Of a stretch of 64,000 nt of DNA, positions 35,101 to 48,164 are shown in pieces. Source of the DNA: Vitis vinifera (Eukaryota > Streptophyta > Magnoliopsida > Vitales > Vitaceae); the NCBI RefSeq assembly GCF_030704535.1, contig NC_081808.1, positions 19,218,501 through 19,282,500 of the forward strand. Direction: 5' to 3'. Numbering within the stretch: the first letter of the stretch is position 1; the number at the start of each line of letters is the position of its first letter. The notes beneath the pieces were generated by a model. The model ran no database searches and was not told the DNA's origin. It worked only from the letters and a program-made list of their open reading frames with translations. A program made the translations under genes and the position numbers.

Positions 35101-38100
35101 TTAAAATTATTAAATTGATTTAGCCTATACTATCCTAGACGGACCACGTCTGCTTACAGCAAAGTGTACGGAAAGAAGTTGAAAAGAAACCATTAACGAT
35201 CCAGCAATTAGAGAGGTTTTTATAATCCACTGCTGCTCCATAAAGCACCATCCAACTAGCCCTAATAAAAATTCAGAAGCCATGACAGCCTCTCTGCCCT
35301 GTACAGTATTACACTGCACTGGACACCCGGAAAAAAGCGAAAAAGAAAAAAATAAATAAATAAACAAGGAGAAAAGGGTGAAAATGAATTTAAAAAGACG
35401 AAAAAGGGGTGAATAACAATGATCCATTGTCTTCGGATCTAGGACACCTGAGAGAGCAATCTAGAAACACTTTAAAGCTCCAGGAAGAATCCATATGGAG
35501 ACAAGTAACAGACGGCCATGGAACCAGCCTAACACGTGTAGTTCATCGTCTCAAAATTATCAAAAGGAATGGGGTTGCTCATAAAAACTATGCCCAGACA
35601 GCAAGTGCTCACCATGTGCTCATCAGGAATCAGTAATAAAAGATTTATCACATAAACGGGAAACGAAGGAACAATGGAAGGCCACATACCATCTTCTCAA
35701 CCATACACGTATGTACTTCTGCTCATTATTAATTCTTGAGCTATGTATTAAGTAATGGACGGTTTAGAATCTTTTATTATATTTAAATCCTCCTAAACCA
35801 CATCACTTAGCTGATGGGGCTGGATTTCTTTTGCTTTTTAAGCAGCAAGAATAATAATCCTACTTTGTATGCGTTGTGGACTTTCAGCTTTAGAGAAAGT
35901 GACAATCTAAGGGTTGCCTACCAATAGCAGAGATTGTGAAAGAGCTACATAGACTAGCTCTCCCCTTCTCTCTCTCTCTCTCTCTCTCCCTTTCTGGATT
36001 TCTTTTTAAGTATTTGACCAACATCTTTTTGACTAATGGGTAAGATGTAGATTAGTTACGCTCAAGCCCCTTCACCCGAATTGGGACTAGATGTTGGGTG
36101 GTGATTGGGCCGTGGTGCATGTGGCATGTGGGATTGGTGAACTGCACACCTTGAATTCGGAGCTTAATTAGGAACCTAGCTAGTACGCTTAAGTCATAAC
36201 CCACCTAGATTATGGCCCAAATTAAGGCGTAAATTAAGGGTTGTTGAAATCAAAGTACACAAAAGAAAAGATTTTTGTTGTGGAAAGCATGCGCGGACTG
36301 AGTAAGAAATTGGGAAATTGTTTTTGTGAGACATGGGCACGCACCCAGAGGGCAGAGCGTGAAGGGCTGAGTATGGGTGGAGGGGAAACATAGTGTGGGA
36401 CTCTGAGCGGGGTACGTACTTTGCGTGATATATATACAACAAGAACAACAAAGGAGAGGAGAGATGTCCGAATGGGCAGTATTGTTCTCTCACCAATCTA
36501 GAGGCAAGCACGTACGCCCTTGTCCATAAATATCCTCCTTCTCCTCCTGAACATAAAAAAGTATCAAAGTCGACATAGGATTAGGGACCTATAGTACTCC
36601 AATTATTTTAGAAATTACTGAATTATGCTGTTATTTTCATACATTGTTAATATAGAAGAAAAGAATGGCTTGAGAGAGAACCGAATCATCCTTTACGTCT
36701 CATATATCACAAGGGGTCTGACCTATTTCTGTACTCATCCAATATTTTAGGATGATGGGTGATAAAAAAGTATTGACAGTAAGCTATATATGAACAGTGG
36801 TCAAGATAGTGTGTACATATACAGGATGAAAGAATCCTAGAGTATCACATATGAAGGGACCACTAGGTAGGTTAATGTTGTATATGTAAACGAAGGGGCG
36901 GTTGTAACTCAGCTCAAGGTTTAAGGATTTGCTAATTTAGATTAATGAAGAGGAATACTATGATTAGCCAAAATTAGGAGGTGAAGATCTGGGTAATCAC
37001 CAATAGGTGTTTAGCATCTAAATGAGAAAGTTGGAAGATGGGAAACAAGGCTTGGGAGTGTCGGGATAAACATGACACCCATTAGTTTAAGCCTTTGAGT
37101 TCATGATATTTTAGTCTGGCAAAAGCTTATTTAACTTATAAAAAACTCAAAAGCACGCAGAGGAATCCCTTGCACACCATGCGCATCTTCTTCAGCATTT
37201 CTTTATTGTTTTCCTTCATTAAACAATAACAAACACTAGAACACAATCAACACAAGTTGCCAGCTTAGGAGAATCTCTCTCTCTTCCTCTTTCTCTCTCT
37301 CCTACTCCCTCCTCCCCCTCCATCCTTATCCTTTCTTACCACACCTTTGTCTTCACTTTAATCCAATTAACCCTAGTGAACTAAAGCCTTCTTGGGGTTA
37401 CCATTCTTGCTTAAAATAACACCAACTTGAATTAGAAATAATCCATCCTCTCCTCGAAAGTCTCTTCACTTGGAGAATGAGGAAAGCTAGAGATGTCACC
37501 ACCCAATTGGATACCAAGTTTTCATTGATGATTTTAAGTGTTTGAAGCTCGAGATAGAAAACCAAAAGGACCAAACTCAATCAATGTCCTCTTGACATCA
37601 TTGGCAACCTCATGAAGCCCTCCTCCTATGTCCTCATCACTGACAAGTAAACACTGGGTGTCGTATGCCAATGGGCTCCATATCCACCGCTCATACTCTT
37701 CCACATGTCATGACAGACTGGACCGATATTTTGGAGAAAGGGGGTCACAGTGCCTCTATCCACATTCCTTTGCCTATATGGGAAATGATAATCCCCATCC
37801 TGCAGGTTAAATTAGCTGAATCTGCATTAAAGAGGCACAAATGTTAGCAATAGTTTCCAAATATGACTATGACTAAACAGATTCCATTACTAACCACTCT
37901 ATTTTGTGGAAAAAAAGAATGGATTGATTTCATATGATCAGATAAGGATCCGCAAGAGGCCAGCATGAGACAGAATCGAAAGTAAATCCATGAAGCAACC
38001 CAACTTCAAAATATGGCAATATGTGGAGAAATAATTATCCAATTGCACCAAAGCAACCGGGGAAATGGGTCTGTCCTCCTTTTTCACCTTATCCCAAGAA

Positions 38101-41100
38101 ATTACTATAACAGGAGGGAAAGGGGAGTTATCTCCAAGTGTGGATGATGAGGGCTTAAAGGTGGCGGCTACCGTTAATGGTTAAAGTGAATGTAGTGAGT
38201 GGTGAGTGGTGAGTGGTGAGTGGTGATTGGTAGGCAGGGCCTGAAACTGTCTGCATCTATTGGCAAGTTACATGTGGATGGATAGGATTTGTGGTCCACC
38301 CAAATGGTTGGGGGGAGGGGACGCGTGTAAAAGTTTTTGGTTGCACCCATGTGCTTTTCCTTGGTGTGGAAGCTGTCTTTATCACACCCTTTAAAATCTG
38401 TTAGTTTCTTCCACATCACTTTTGACTCCATCGGCTTCACTTTGGAGCCACCTCTCTCCCCCACTCTGGCTCCCTCGACTTCCCTCTTATTTAGTGCTTT
38501 CCTACTCATCCCCACTCCATTGCCACACATATTTATTAACATTCCCATGCTATTTTCTCAGCATGCTTATTCCATCATTAATCCTTGCTCACTCTAATTA
38601 ACATCGTCCATTCATTCATCTTTATTCTAATTGAATTAACCCACCTAATAATATATATTAAAAACACTAAATAAATATTTAGAAAAGAAACTTGAGTGAG
38701 TTCGACACTAATCATTTTATCTTGACCTTGATTCACTTAAACCTCATCCCTAGATTAAGAAAAATTTGAACAAATGACACAGAAGTGGTAATGAAATTAT
38801 TTAAACATTTTTAAGAATTTTTACTTATATTAAAAATAAATATGATAAATAAATTGTTTTATTTTGTATGTAAAAAAAAAAAAAGAGAATAATAAAAAAA
38901 GTTAAATAATTTTTTATTTAATTAAACATATAATTAAACGAGATAGACAATTCACAATCTTATCCCAAAATTGACCCAAATTTACAAAAAAAAAAAAAAA
39001 AAAGAAGAAAATTATCAAACCCATTACCCCAACCTAGTTAAACTGCTTCAAGTCCATCCTGATTCCTACAGGGAATGGATGGGATGAAAAACTAAAATGC
39101 CCGTACATTATCAGTTCGTACATACAGAGTTTCATTCTTAAGGTAAGAGGAAATAAGTACATGTTTGGATAAAATTTATTTAAAATTCAGACGTTACTCT
39201 AGCTTCACACGGATGTGGCCTATGTTTGGCAGCATGTCGTCATAAAGTGGAAAGACGATTAGCTTTGCATCCCTAACTTCTTTCTCTCTTTCTTTCTTTT
39301 CTTTTCTTTTTCCCATTTCTTTTTTAGTGGTGAAATGATGATGGTCACCTTTGTGTTGCCTTTTAATCTTTCATACAATTTTGGTATTCCGGATTCGTGG
39401 ATTAAATTGAACCATAAAAATCCATGTGGTTTCGACGAATTTGCTCCCTGCGGCTTGCTACCTAGGTGGCCTGTCTGTAGGTCTACATACAACAATCTTG
39501 AGGTGATTGAATGCCCAGAATTTATCAGGGAACCTGTTTTCTTCTCGGGAAACTATTTGCTCTTACCTTTTGAATTTTCTTCTTCTTCTTCTTCTTATCT
39601 TACAATCGCCAACAAAACCTCTAAGCGAAAAGACAAACAGTGCAAGCATTTTTTGACCTTTAATATTTTAGGAAAGTTGGTCAAATTGGGCCACTTTTCC
39701 CTATTGGATTGGTCGCCTTTCAAACCAATCGTGTACAGTACTGCTGCATGCATTAATTAGTTTCAAAAAACATGCAAGAGAAAAAGGCTAAACGGGAAGA
39801 GATATGGATAGCGACTCGTGCTGTTTGGTTGCTCAGAAAATGTGGAAAAGAAGACCAAATAGTAATGTCTCCTCTCTCTTATTCAGTTTGACTCAGAAAA
39901 AACACATGGGAAAGATAGGAGGATGAAAACAAATAGGTATTTCCAAACCCTGTCCTCAACTCTCCACACCTACATAAAAAGATTAAGACTAAAATCTCAT
40001 TACACCCCCAATTAGATTATTAATTATAATTTATTGAGAAAGAAAATTGGGAGAATGCATGGGCGGCCAATTAATTACCATGCATTTGCATGCAACCAAA
40101 ATAACCATTTTTTTTCTCTCATTATCGAATTTGGATTTTTACCAGTGTGCCCATCTCGAGCCACGCAGGAGCTAGAGTTAAAGCCATGGCTTGGCTAAGT
40201 AGGGGGGCATAGAAAAAGGTGAGTACCACCCAATTGGACAACACGACTAATTGCATGTCCAAATCCAGAGGCTAACCGTACCACTTTGTTTAATGACTTC
40301 GAGGTGGTCAGGGTTGGGATCCCAACCATACAAAATTACTAACTTTTGTGTGGGTCGTGTTTACACTAAAATGACCCTCTCTTCCTCCATTAATTACCTC
40401 AATAGGAAAGCCAAACGCAACCTTCCCACTCCCTAATATGCCAGCATTGGATTACTACCCTCCGTGAACAAACATAAAAAAACAATGACATGAAAAACAC
40501 CGAACTCTTTTTTACTTTATCATCTTGGTCTTTCTATATTTCTTTGATTCATAGTCATCGAAGCTTTTACTATAAGTTATAATATATGTAGCGTGATCGT
40601 GTACTACCTAACACAGATTATCCTGAAATATAGTACCTCTATTTTTTCCAATTCACGCCTCATTCCTTGAAGTAACCAAATTGTTCTTCATGATCAACTT
40701 AGCAGTTACCATCCCTAGAAAGAGCGTGAGAGAAAAAAAAGGATATATTTGTTTTTAAATATTTAGTTGTTGTAAAGCATATCCGCAGAGTTTTGGTTAA
40801 TTTTGAAAATTTGTTCTTTCTCATTTGTTTAAAATGAGAGGCAGTCAACCGTCATTGTGATGATTAAAATTAAAGGCAAGCATGTGAGTGGTGAGATTGA
40901 AATTGGAGGTGTGAGAAGTTTGGTTGGTACGTGTCATAATCCACAGCAGCACTCTGATCAAAGACCAGGACTTTGGTGGCATGGAGGGAGGAAGTCAAAC
41001 CCTATAAGGCATTAAGCCCGTAAGAGGAGGGTCCCACAGTGGGCGAATCAGTAGCCAACATCAGGTTTATTCCGACAGACCAAGAGTTTGAAGGAAGCAA

Positions 41101-41240
41101 GCGACCAAGCAGGGAAATCCCCGCAGGTCCTACGGTATTAACATAGTCACGTCCCACCAAATCAGACAAGCCCCATCCCCCATGGTGCATGAATGGCATT
41201 CCTGAAATTTGGGGCAAAGCCAAGCCCCATTCCGAGTCCC
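35101..41240. other. Long intergenic region without a recognised gene
   Basis: About 6 kb with no convincing coding sequence. The content is a TC microsatellite at 35966-35988, CT-rich DNA near 37270-37320, a GTGAGTG tandem run at about 38194-38230, A runs near 38874 and 38988, and a CTTCTTCTT run near 39580. Open frames such as 37665-37847 and 39335-39760 lack recognisable domains. The distal ~1 kb is presumably the promoter of the HD-Zip gene. Confidence 0.5.
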
Positions 41241-41244
41241 AGGT

Positions 41245-41254
41245 TTTATAAATA
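41245..41254 (+). promoter_or_regulatory. Probable TATA box of the HD-Zip gene
   Basis: TTTATAAATA lies about 130 bases upstream of the ATG at 41381, which would give a 5' leader of about 100 bases. It is assigned by consensus and position only. Confidence 0.6.
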
Positions 41255-41380
41255 AAGTCTTCACTGTATTCTCCAAAGTCCCAAAGCCAGCAAAGTCCTT
41301 ACTCAGCTAGCTTTATAAAGAAATCACAGCTAGCTGTTGTAATCTCTAAGGCATATATCCACTTGTTTTAGCAGACAACA

Positions 41381-42932
41381 ATGACAACCGCCATGAATCA
41401 GCAGGTCCAAGATCATATGGAGCTCTTCACTCATATGTATCCCGGGTTGTACACTCAGGCGATGCCGGAACAAGGTAGGTTAATTTCTGCTTCATGTTTA
41501 TACGTATGAAGTGAACTCAGAAACAACTCTTGATTAGCTTTCGTAGCTGGCTTCTTTATGTCTGCATTTGATCATATGATGGAGTGGTTGGTGATGGTGT
41601 TTAGGGGAGGCGAAGGTGCGGCGGAGGAGGAAGAAGAGCAAAGGAGAAAGTAGCAGTGGGTGTGCGAGGAAGAGGAAGCTGAGCGAGGAGCAAGTTACTC
41701 ATCTAGAGTTGAATTTTGGTAATGAACATAAATTGGAGTCTGAGAGGAAGGATAAGATCGCCTCGGAGCTGGGGTTGGACCCCCGACAAGTGGCCGTCTG
41801 GTTTCAGAACCGGAGGGCTCGCTGGAAGAGTAAGAAGCTGGAGGAGGAGTTCTCCAAGTTGAAGATAGTCCACGAAAGTGTTGTGGTGGAGAAGTGTCGC
41901 CTTGAAACAGAGGTTCCTCTCTCTCTCTCTCTTCTCTCTCTTTCTCTTTCTCCTTCTCCTTCTCTCATGTGAAGGTCATTCATGTTTTCAAATGGAAGAA
42001 GATGCTTCTTAGTTCTACCATGTTGAGTGTGTGTTTCCAAAAGGATTTATGCGGTGTCCAGTTCAAAAATCCACTCACTGCAACTCAGTATCACTCATGT
42101 TTTTCCAGAATTAATGCACTTTTTCCTTCTATTTTTTTCTTTTAATTTTAAAAAATAAAAAACTTATTTTTGTGTTTTAATTTTATGAGATGTTCCTTCT
42201 TTTTCTTCCGTAATGGGGCTCTAGGTTTGGAAAAAGCCTTAAAAAAAAGGAAAAAAAAAATTAATGCACTTTTTCCTTTTATTTTTTTTCTTTTAATTTT
42301 AAAAAATAAAAAACATATTTTTGTGTTTTAATTTTATGAGATGTTCCTTTTTTTTTCTTCCGTAATGGGGCTCTAGGTTTAGAAAAAGCCTTTAAAAAAA
42401 GGAAAAATAAAAATAAAAATCCTTGTTAGTTCGACAAGGAACAGAGAACAATGTAAACCTCATTAGCCACCCCACGTTTCAGTCCTCGTAATCCGTACAA
42501 AGGTATTTAAGGTGGCTGATATGTTGGGCCTTGAGAGCAGCACATGGAAAACTGCTGCTCCATCTACCACATCTCGCGGACCCACAAAAAGATATGCTGT
42601 GTCTTGAATCCCAAATCTAATCTAATCCAATGGCTGGCATTCGAATCACCATATATCGTACCATCTTGCTTGACCGTAAAAACACCCTGAATTTGCAGGT
42701 ATTAACGCTAAAGGAACAGCTCTCAGACGCCGAGAAGGAGATACGACGGCTGTCGGAGCGCTCCGACGGCGTTTCAAGCAATAGCCCGACCTCGTCCTTG
42801 TCGAATGCGGTAGACGTAGACCCACCATTTTTTGGGGAATTTGGGGTGGTAGATGGGTTGGATAATGTGTTCTACATTCCGGAAAACAATTATGTTAGTG
42901 GCATGGAATGGGGATATCTATATGATATGTAA
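41381..42932 (+). CDS. HB40: HD-Zip class I transcription factor, ATHB-21/40/53 type, three exons
   Basis: This is a homeodomain-leucine zipper factor that binds DNA as a dimer. The exons are 41381-41474, 41605-41912 and 42699-42932. All junctions are GT/AG (CAAG|GTAGGT, TTTAG|GGGAGG, AGAG|GTTCCT, TTGCAG|GTATTA) and join in phase, giving 211 aa. After a short N-terminus ([13 protein letters not shown]) comes a basic stretch (RRRRKKSKG), the homeodomain (~55-110; [14 protein letters not shown], helix 3 [16 protein letters not shown]), and a leucine zipper reading across the second intron ([22 protein letters not shown]). The C-terminus ends [14 protein letters not shown]. The short N-terminal motif and size fit the ATHB-21/-40/-53 subgroup, which in Arabidopsis acts with BRC1 and ABA in bud dormancy. 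The exact orthologue among the three is not resolved. A role in this plant is inferred from the family. Confidence 0.93.
41917..41967 (+). repeat. CT-rich microsatellite at the start of HD-Zip intron 2
   Basis: CTCTCTCTCTCTCTC grading into CTTTCTCCTTCTC begins four bases after the donor site (GT at 41913). Confidence 0.85.
42111..42409 (+). repeat. 150-bp tandem duplication in HD-Zip intron 2
   Basis: TTAATGCACTTTTTCCTT begins at 42111 and again at 42261. The two units share nearly all their sequence through TAATGGGGCTCTAGGTTT and AAAAAGCCTT, differing mainly in T- and A-run lengths and a few substitutions. The duplication is recent by appearance and intronic. Confidence 0.9.
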
Positions 42933-43620
42933 TTAAGGGCATTTTAATATGTAGATAGTGACCATCTAATGTAAATCTCTCTTGCTTTTCTTCTGTGTTT
43001 TCACGCTATTGACTTAGAACAGGCACCCCTCCTAACTTTCCTCTTTTGTCCACAAATTGAAGTTAAGTTTGCCGTATAATCCTTTCTCTCTTATATTAAA
43101 AATGGCAATTAATTAAAGGCTTTGTTCTTTTTGTCGGGAGAAGAGAAGAGACGTAGGCTTGTAATGCAAGTGAAGGGAAGAGCGTAGGGCCATTTATAGA
43201 CAACTTATCCAAAAGATTAATGGCACCACACTGATGGTAAGTAGTAAGGAGGTGGCTTAAGTCTTAAAACTTCAGACAATGCACTTGGCTTCACTTTTTC
43301 GCTGCGTACCTTTTTGCTACAGTGCCTGCATTAAGACTTTGGTGTCCTGGTGGAGTGGGGGGTTTCAAGTAGCCAAAAGAAGCCTCTCACATACAATGCT
43401 AAAAAGAAAATGTCTCTGCCTTCCTGAAATGTTGGTGGGATGAGAAACTAAAAGCAGTCCCTTTTTTTTTGCGGTCTAGTGGTCAGGGAAATATCTGTTG
43501 AAAGTATATATATATATATATATATATATCAACAGCAGGTCTCTGATCGTGTTTGGCATGGTTTGGTAGGGCAGTTTTCATGAAGAAAAAAATGAAGATA
43601 ACATTGACCCACCAGAAAAA
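42933..43620. other. 3' flank of the HD-Zip gene, non-coding
   Basis: It includes the presumptive 3' UTR and a TA microsatellite at 43505-43529. No gene is recognised. Confidence 0.5.
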
Positions 43621-43797
43621 TCAAAAGGTCACTTCTCAAATTTGGTTGCTGGAGTCATAAGAGCACATCCACACCACTCGCTTCATGTTCCCAACACACA
43701 AAGAAGGGTAAGTCAAAAAGTCATTTCTCAAATTTGGTTGCTTGAGTATAAGAGCACATCCACACCACTCGCGTTCCCAACACACAAGAAGGTTCAG
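43621..43797 (+). repeat. ~92-bp tandem duplication
   Basis: TCAAAAGGTCACTTCTCAAA at 43621 is repeated as TCAAAAAGTCATTTCTCAAA at 43713, followed in both by TTTGGTTGCTKGAGT and AAGAGCACATCCACACCACT. The second unit is slightly shorter because of an internal deletion (missing TTCAT-type bases). Confidence 0.88.
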
Positions 43798-44285
43798 ATT
43801 CTAAAAACCAGAACCAAAAAAAAAAAAAAGGAAGAACAGAAAAGAAAAGGAAAAAAGAATAGTGCATTATAATAAAGATCATGAATAGGTTGGCTGCCAA
43901 AAGTATGGAGAATAGTAATGGTAGATGATATGGTATCTTAGCATTTGTAATCCAAGACGTAGACCCACCACAATGCCGGATAGCTAAAAGATGTCTTTGA
44001 TGCTTTAAGCTACAAGAAAGATGACTGAAATCGTTCCCATCAAGGAATAAAGAGAACAGAATAAGAAGTATTTCTGAACTTGTCCTGAAAGGGCAAATGC
44101 CTTCCATGGTGAGGGTGGTAAGCACCCCAACAAAGGGGTGGGCTGAAAAAAAACGTAAGGACAAATTTAAACCAGCCTTTGTAGCACTAAGACCCAAAAA
44201 AAGGGAATGAAGGAATTGTTGCGAAAAACCACAACAAAGAATAATAATAGGGAGAAAAGAATGAGAGAACCAAAACAAAACATAT
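43798..44285. other. Non-coding stretch, no recognised gene
   Basis: It begins with an A-rich tract (about 43816-43860). The minus-strand open frame across it has no recognisable domain. Confidence 0.45.
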
Positions 44286-44700
44286 GAAATACACAACGAT
44301 TTAGGTGGTTCGGCCTCAAGCCTTCATCTACAGGCGAAGACCAAGAAGAACTTCCACTATTATTGAAGGAAATTACAAACCAAAGCTCTCAAATCCCAAA
44401 GTCCCAATTATACCCAAAAAAACTCCTTGTTTTGGTCAAAATCTCTTCCTAATTACATAGGAAGATTCCATATAGGAAACTAAGTGTATAATTGTCAAAA
44501 TGCCTTTTCCTAAAAGAACATCTCATAACAGGGTATTTCCTTTATAATAATAGTAAACCCACTTACAAAAATATTTTCTACTTGGAAACTATTTATAACT
44601 TTTCAATTGACTCAAAAATAGAATGTGAGACACTTTTCAACAGGAACTCATTAACGGCCTCTTCTCTCAATTGTTGCATTGGAATCTTGCAGTAGCATGG
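44286..44700. repeat. Possible LTR or TRIM fragment
   Basis: CACAACGATTTAGGTGGTTC, followed by GGCCTCAAGCC and GGCGAAGACCAAG, resembles a block I associate with a dispersed plant LTR family. It is followed by ~350 bases of LTR-like text. No ends or target duplication can be set. This is recognition by style only. Confidence 0.3.
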
Positions 44701-45084
44701 CACAGCAGGAACATTAGCTGTGCAAGCCAAGTCACACAGATGAATAAACTGTCCAAACAAGGAAAAAAATCGTCGCTATAACTGATAGCAGTTAATTTTT
44801 TCCTTTCCTTTTCCTTTCGAAGGAAGAAGACAAGGTGCTAATTATATAACCTAGAATATTTGAATCTAGGTCTCCAGGGAGTCCTTATGAAAACCCGTTC
44901 TCTCTGCACAGGCCAATATTACAGAAAGTCAATAAAACAGATGATATAACAATGACTGACAGAGTGGATTGAATGGGTTCAAGCCTTGTGATCATAAGCT
45001 TCAATCCATTAGAAGTAACTAGCTCAAAAAAACAACAATAGAAACCAGAGATGTATATATGTATAGCATCAGGTCAACCACAGC

Positions 45085-45718
45085 AGTCATCTGACCCATT
45101 ATTTGATAAAACCTGAAATAGCAACAAATACTAAGCACAAAAATTTGAACAAATACAAGAAAATAAATATAAATTCCATAGTAGCAAATGGTTTGTGATG
45201 AGGAAAGACACCTTACATAAAATGTGTATCTTAGAAAGACTGTTCATCCATTCTGGTATTGTTTTTCTGGTCAGCTTGTAAATATGCATCACAATTATAG
45301 ATGACAAAGTGTCATTCAGGAGCTTACTCACATGGATCTGGTCCTAACTTGATGCCCACAAACACTATTCCCTGAACCCAAAATAAGATCAGCATTTCTG
45401 TTTCTAGCCAGCCACAAATTAAAAATCCTTCGACAAGAGGAATATCAATGACAAATGCATTATTCTAGTACAGAAGGACAGGCCAACATTGTGCATGTAC
45501 AGCTATTGAACATGTATATTAATTAAGATCAGGTTTGGTTGGACATAAATGTTGTGAAGTGCATATTCCAGTGGCTAATATAGCCTTAAAGTCAAGCCAT
45601 TAGCATTCATATAGGACAATATTTTGCAATTAACTAATGCTGCAAAAAAAAAAAAAAAATAGGTGGATGACTACCTGAACTCCCTTTTCTCCTCGAAACA
45701 GAATTAAAACATCATCCA
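45085..45718 (-). other. Possible 3' exons of an unrecognised minus-strand gene
   Basis: Three blocks read as exons on the minus strand. 45718-45675 encodes DDVLILFRGEKGVQ and ends at CAG|GTAGTC. 45371-45332 follows acceptor TTCAG| and encodes GIVFVGIKLGPDP, ending at donor |GTGAGTAAG. A third begins after TTTCAG| at 45112 and soon reaches a stop. The first two join in phase. The family is not recognised and the 5' exons, if any, were not found up to 48 kb. It could be a gene remnant or chance. Confidence 0.25.
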
Positions 45719-48160
45719 CTTTCCCAAAGAGGCCAATAAAGTCATTTTATCAATACATTAGAGACTAAAGAAGAAGGCACTACTTCATGAAAAGAGATCA
45801 CAGATCTTAGTCAAGTATTCTACCATGTTTTATTAATAATATCCTAATATAGGCAAACAACAGAGTCTAAACTTGAATATTATAACCTAATCAATGCATG
45901 TTCTCTTCCATTAGAACTCCTTGAACATGTTTATAATCTAATAGCTCTTGTGGTTAAGGCAAAATTCCCAATTGGAGTTTTGCTGAAAATTCAGGAATTT
46001 GATTTTAGTTAAACAGGGGATGCAAATTATTATGGAAAGAGATTTTATCAAAACATAGTTCACCATTACCACTGCCTTTGGAAATGGAAACCTATCATTA
46101 CTACTACCTTATTGACCACCATGTTATTATTTCATCCCCTAGATCGTCTAGCAACACCTCCCCACTAAATACCTAACCATCAATGTTAAAGGAAATATCA
46201 AGGTTCCATATCCACAAAAATATTTATGATAATATTGTGTCAATATAGATATCGATATTGATTTAAGATAAGTGAGAGTTGGTTGCAGAACATGAATTAC
46301 AATAAGATTTTGGGAAGTACTAACATAGATATGGCTTTAGAGCCACAATATTAGAAAATTGAAGTATACATAACATGTAATATGTATGCAGAAGTACAAA
46401 CACCTGTTAGTCTTCCACCTGCAGTGACCTGTCACCATCACCACAACCACTAACAAGTCATGCCATCATCTACACACTAATGCTGCCAACAACATGATTA
46501 ACTCATGAATAAAGAGGAAAAGAAGTACTTTGGTGGTATATAAGAACAAAGGTGGTATTGAAATTTGAAAATCACAACTCTCATGGTACCAAACTTGTTT
46601 TTCATTTAATGAATCTTTACAGAGTGATAAGTACATATAAAGAGATGATATGCAGGTGTATCAAAGAATCAATTTGATCTCATTTCAAAGAGATTCAACA
46701 TTGAGTATGAGTTGTTAGAGATAGTATGGCAGGCCTTATAAAACAAACAAATATCAACTAAATATATCAACTTGATCAGGACATTTATGGATGCAAATAA
46801 TTGGAGCAGAGAAAAGTGAATTTCTAATCATAACGAGCTTTTATAAGGATAAGCACTAATCTCATTTAATTTCTTGTATTGGGTGTGGATGAATTTACCA
46901 AGCATAGTTAAGGAAAAGCCCGTTCGGGTGTATTATCTACTAATGGCATGCCTCCGTGAAATAAACTAGCACCAAGGTTAATTAAACTATCTTTAGATGC
47001 TTTGGAATCCAAGGGTTTCAGAATAAGAACTAGGGCAAAATATATTTGACTTAATTTCGCAAAAACTAAGAGAAGTGAAAGAACAATGAAAATTAGTGAT
47101 TAATGCCAATCAAGTTAAAGGGAATATTTAAGTCGCAACACTATCTTGTGGATAGTACATCACTGTCAAGTACAATACGAAAGGTTCATAACACCCTTAT
47201 GGTCACACATTATTATGCTAAACTGTAGGAAGTCAAAAAAAAAAATCCAAAATGAGGATGTTCGTATGGATGACAGGGATGATGACAAAGAATAGAATTA
47301 GAAAAAAAAAAACAAAAAAACAAAAAGGAATGAATGCAACCTTAGAAGCTAGGGGCACCACTAATTGAGGACAAGATAAGGGAATCCCATATAAGAAGTA
47401 CCGACAATCAATTCGCCAGTTCACATGCGTGCAGCTTTCCACCGATCCATCCTTTATCTCTTGCTCAAAAAATTGGGGGTTGCACTTGGAACAAACAAAG
47501 GAAATCTAGATCCTTAGTACGCCTGGTTCTGGTGTGCTTTTATGCATTCAGTGATCAAATAACAAAACAACAGGGTAAATTCAGCCAGTTCCTCCAAATA
47601 AGTAATGTATTGAATTGGGGGATAACTAAAAGCAATCATGGTTTATCAATCACATTTTCCTCTATAGTCAAGAAAGAACCAATCCTACAATGGTTTTTCA
47701 ATCACATTATCATAAACATAATTCAACTGCAAGTGGATTTATGATTTATCTGTAAATTAACAAATATTTCAAAAAAAGAAAATCAATTTGAGAAAGTGTA
47801 ACGTAGTAGAGTGGACGGCAAAATTAAATATACCAAAAATCGAAACCCAGAAACAAACAAAAACAACAAAAGAGAAAACGTGTGTATATATATATCTTCA
47901 TGTAAATTGCAGTATACCAAATGAATGGGATAACGACCACATCAGTTGGGTCTGTCACAGAATGGTACAGAACCAATTAGTGGTGGCGTTCAATGTATCA
48001 GTACGAATACGAACCTCTGTTTGTCGTTAGCAGCCACATTGTCTGGTCTGGCATGGGTTTGACAGCATCACGCTCAACTGGCCGGCACTGAAACTGTGTC
48101 GTTGATTACCATAAAGGCAGATCCCGGGTTAAAACTTGAAAAACCCATTTGGACGAAGCT
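45719..48160. other. Non-coding or intronic, no recognised gene
   Basis: AT-rich sequence without convincing exons, domains or structured repeats. If the minus-strand exons near 45.1-45.7 kb are real, part of this would be intron. Confidence 0.4.
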
Positions 48161-48164
48161 CTTT

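Noticed and set aside
37398..37847. Overlapping open frames on both strands that look like a possible transposase piece
   Set aside because: The text is mildly coding-like (for example DWTDILEKGGHS) but I recognise no family and see no neighbouring transposon ends.
39335..39760. 141-codon plus-strand open frame
   Set aside because: No domain, no upstream promoter signal, irregular composition with a Ser repeat from a CTT microsatellite.
43721..44296. 191-codon minus-strand open frame
   Set aside because: It includes the antisense of a tandem duplication and an A-rich tract. There is no domain.
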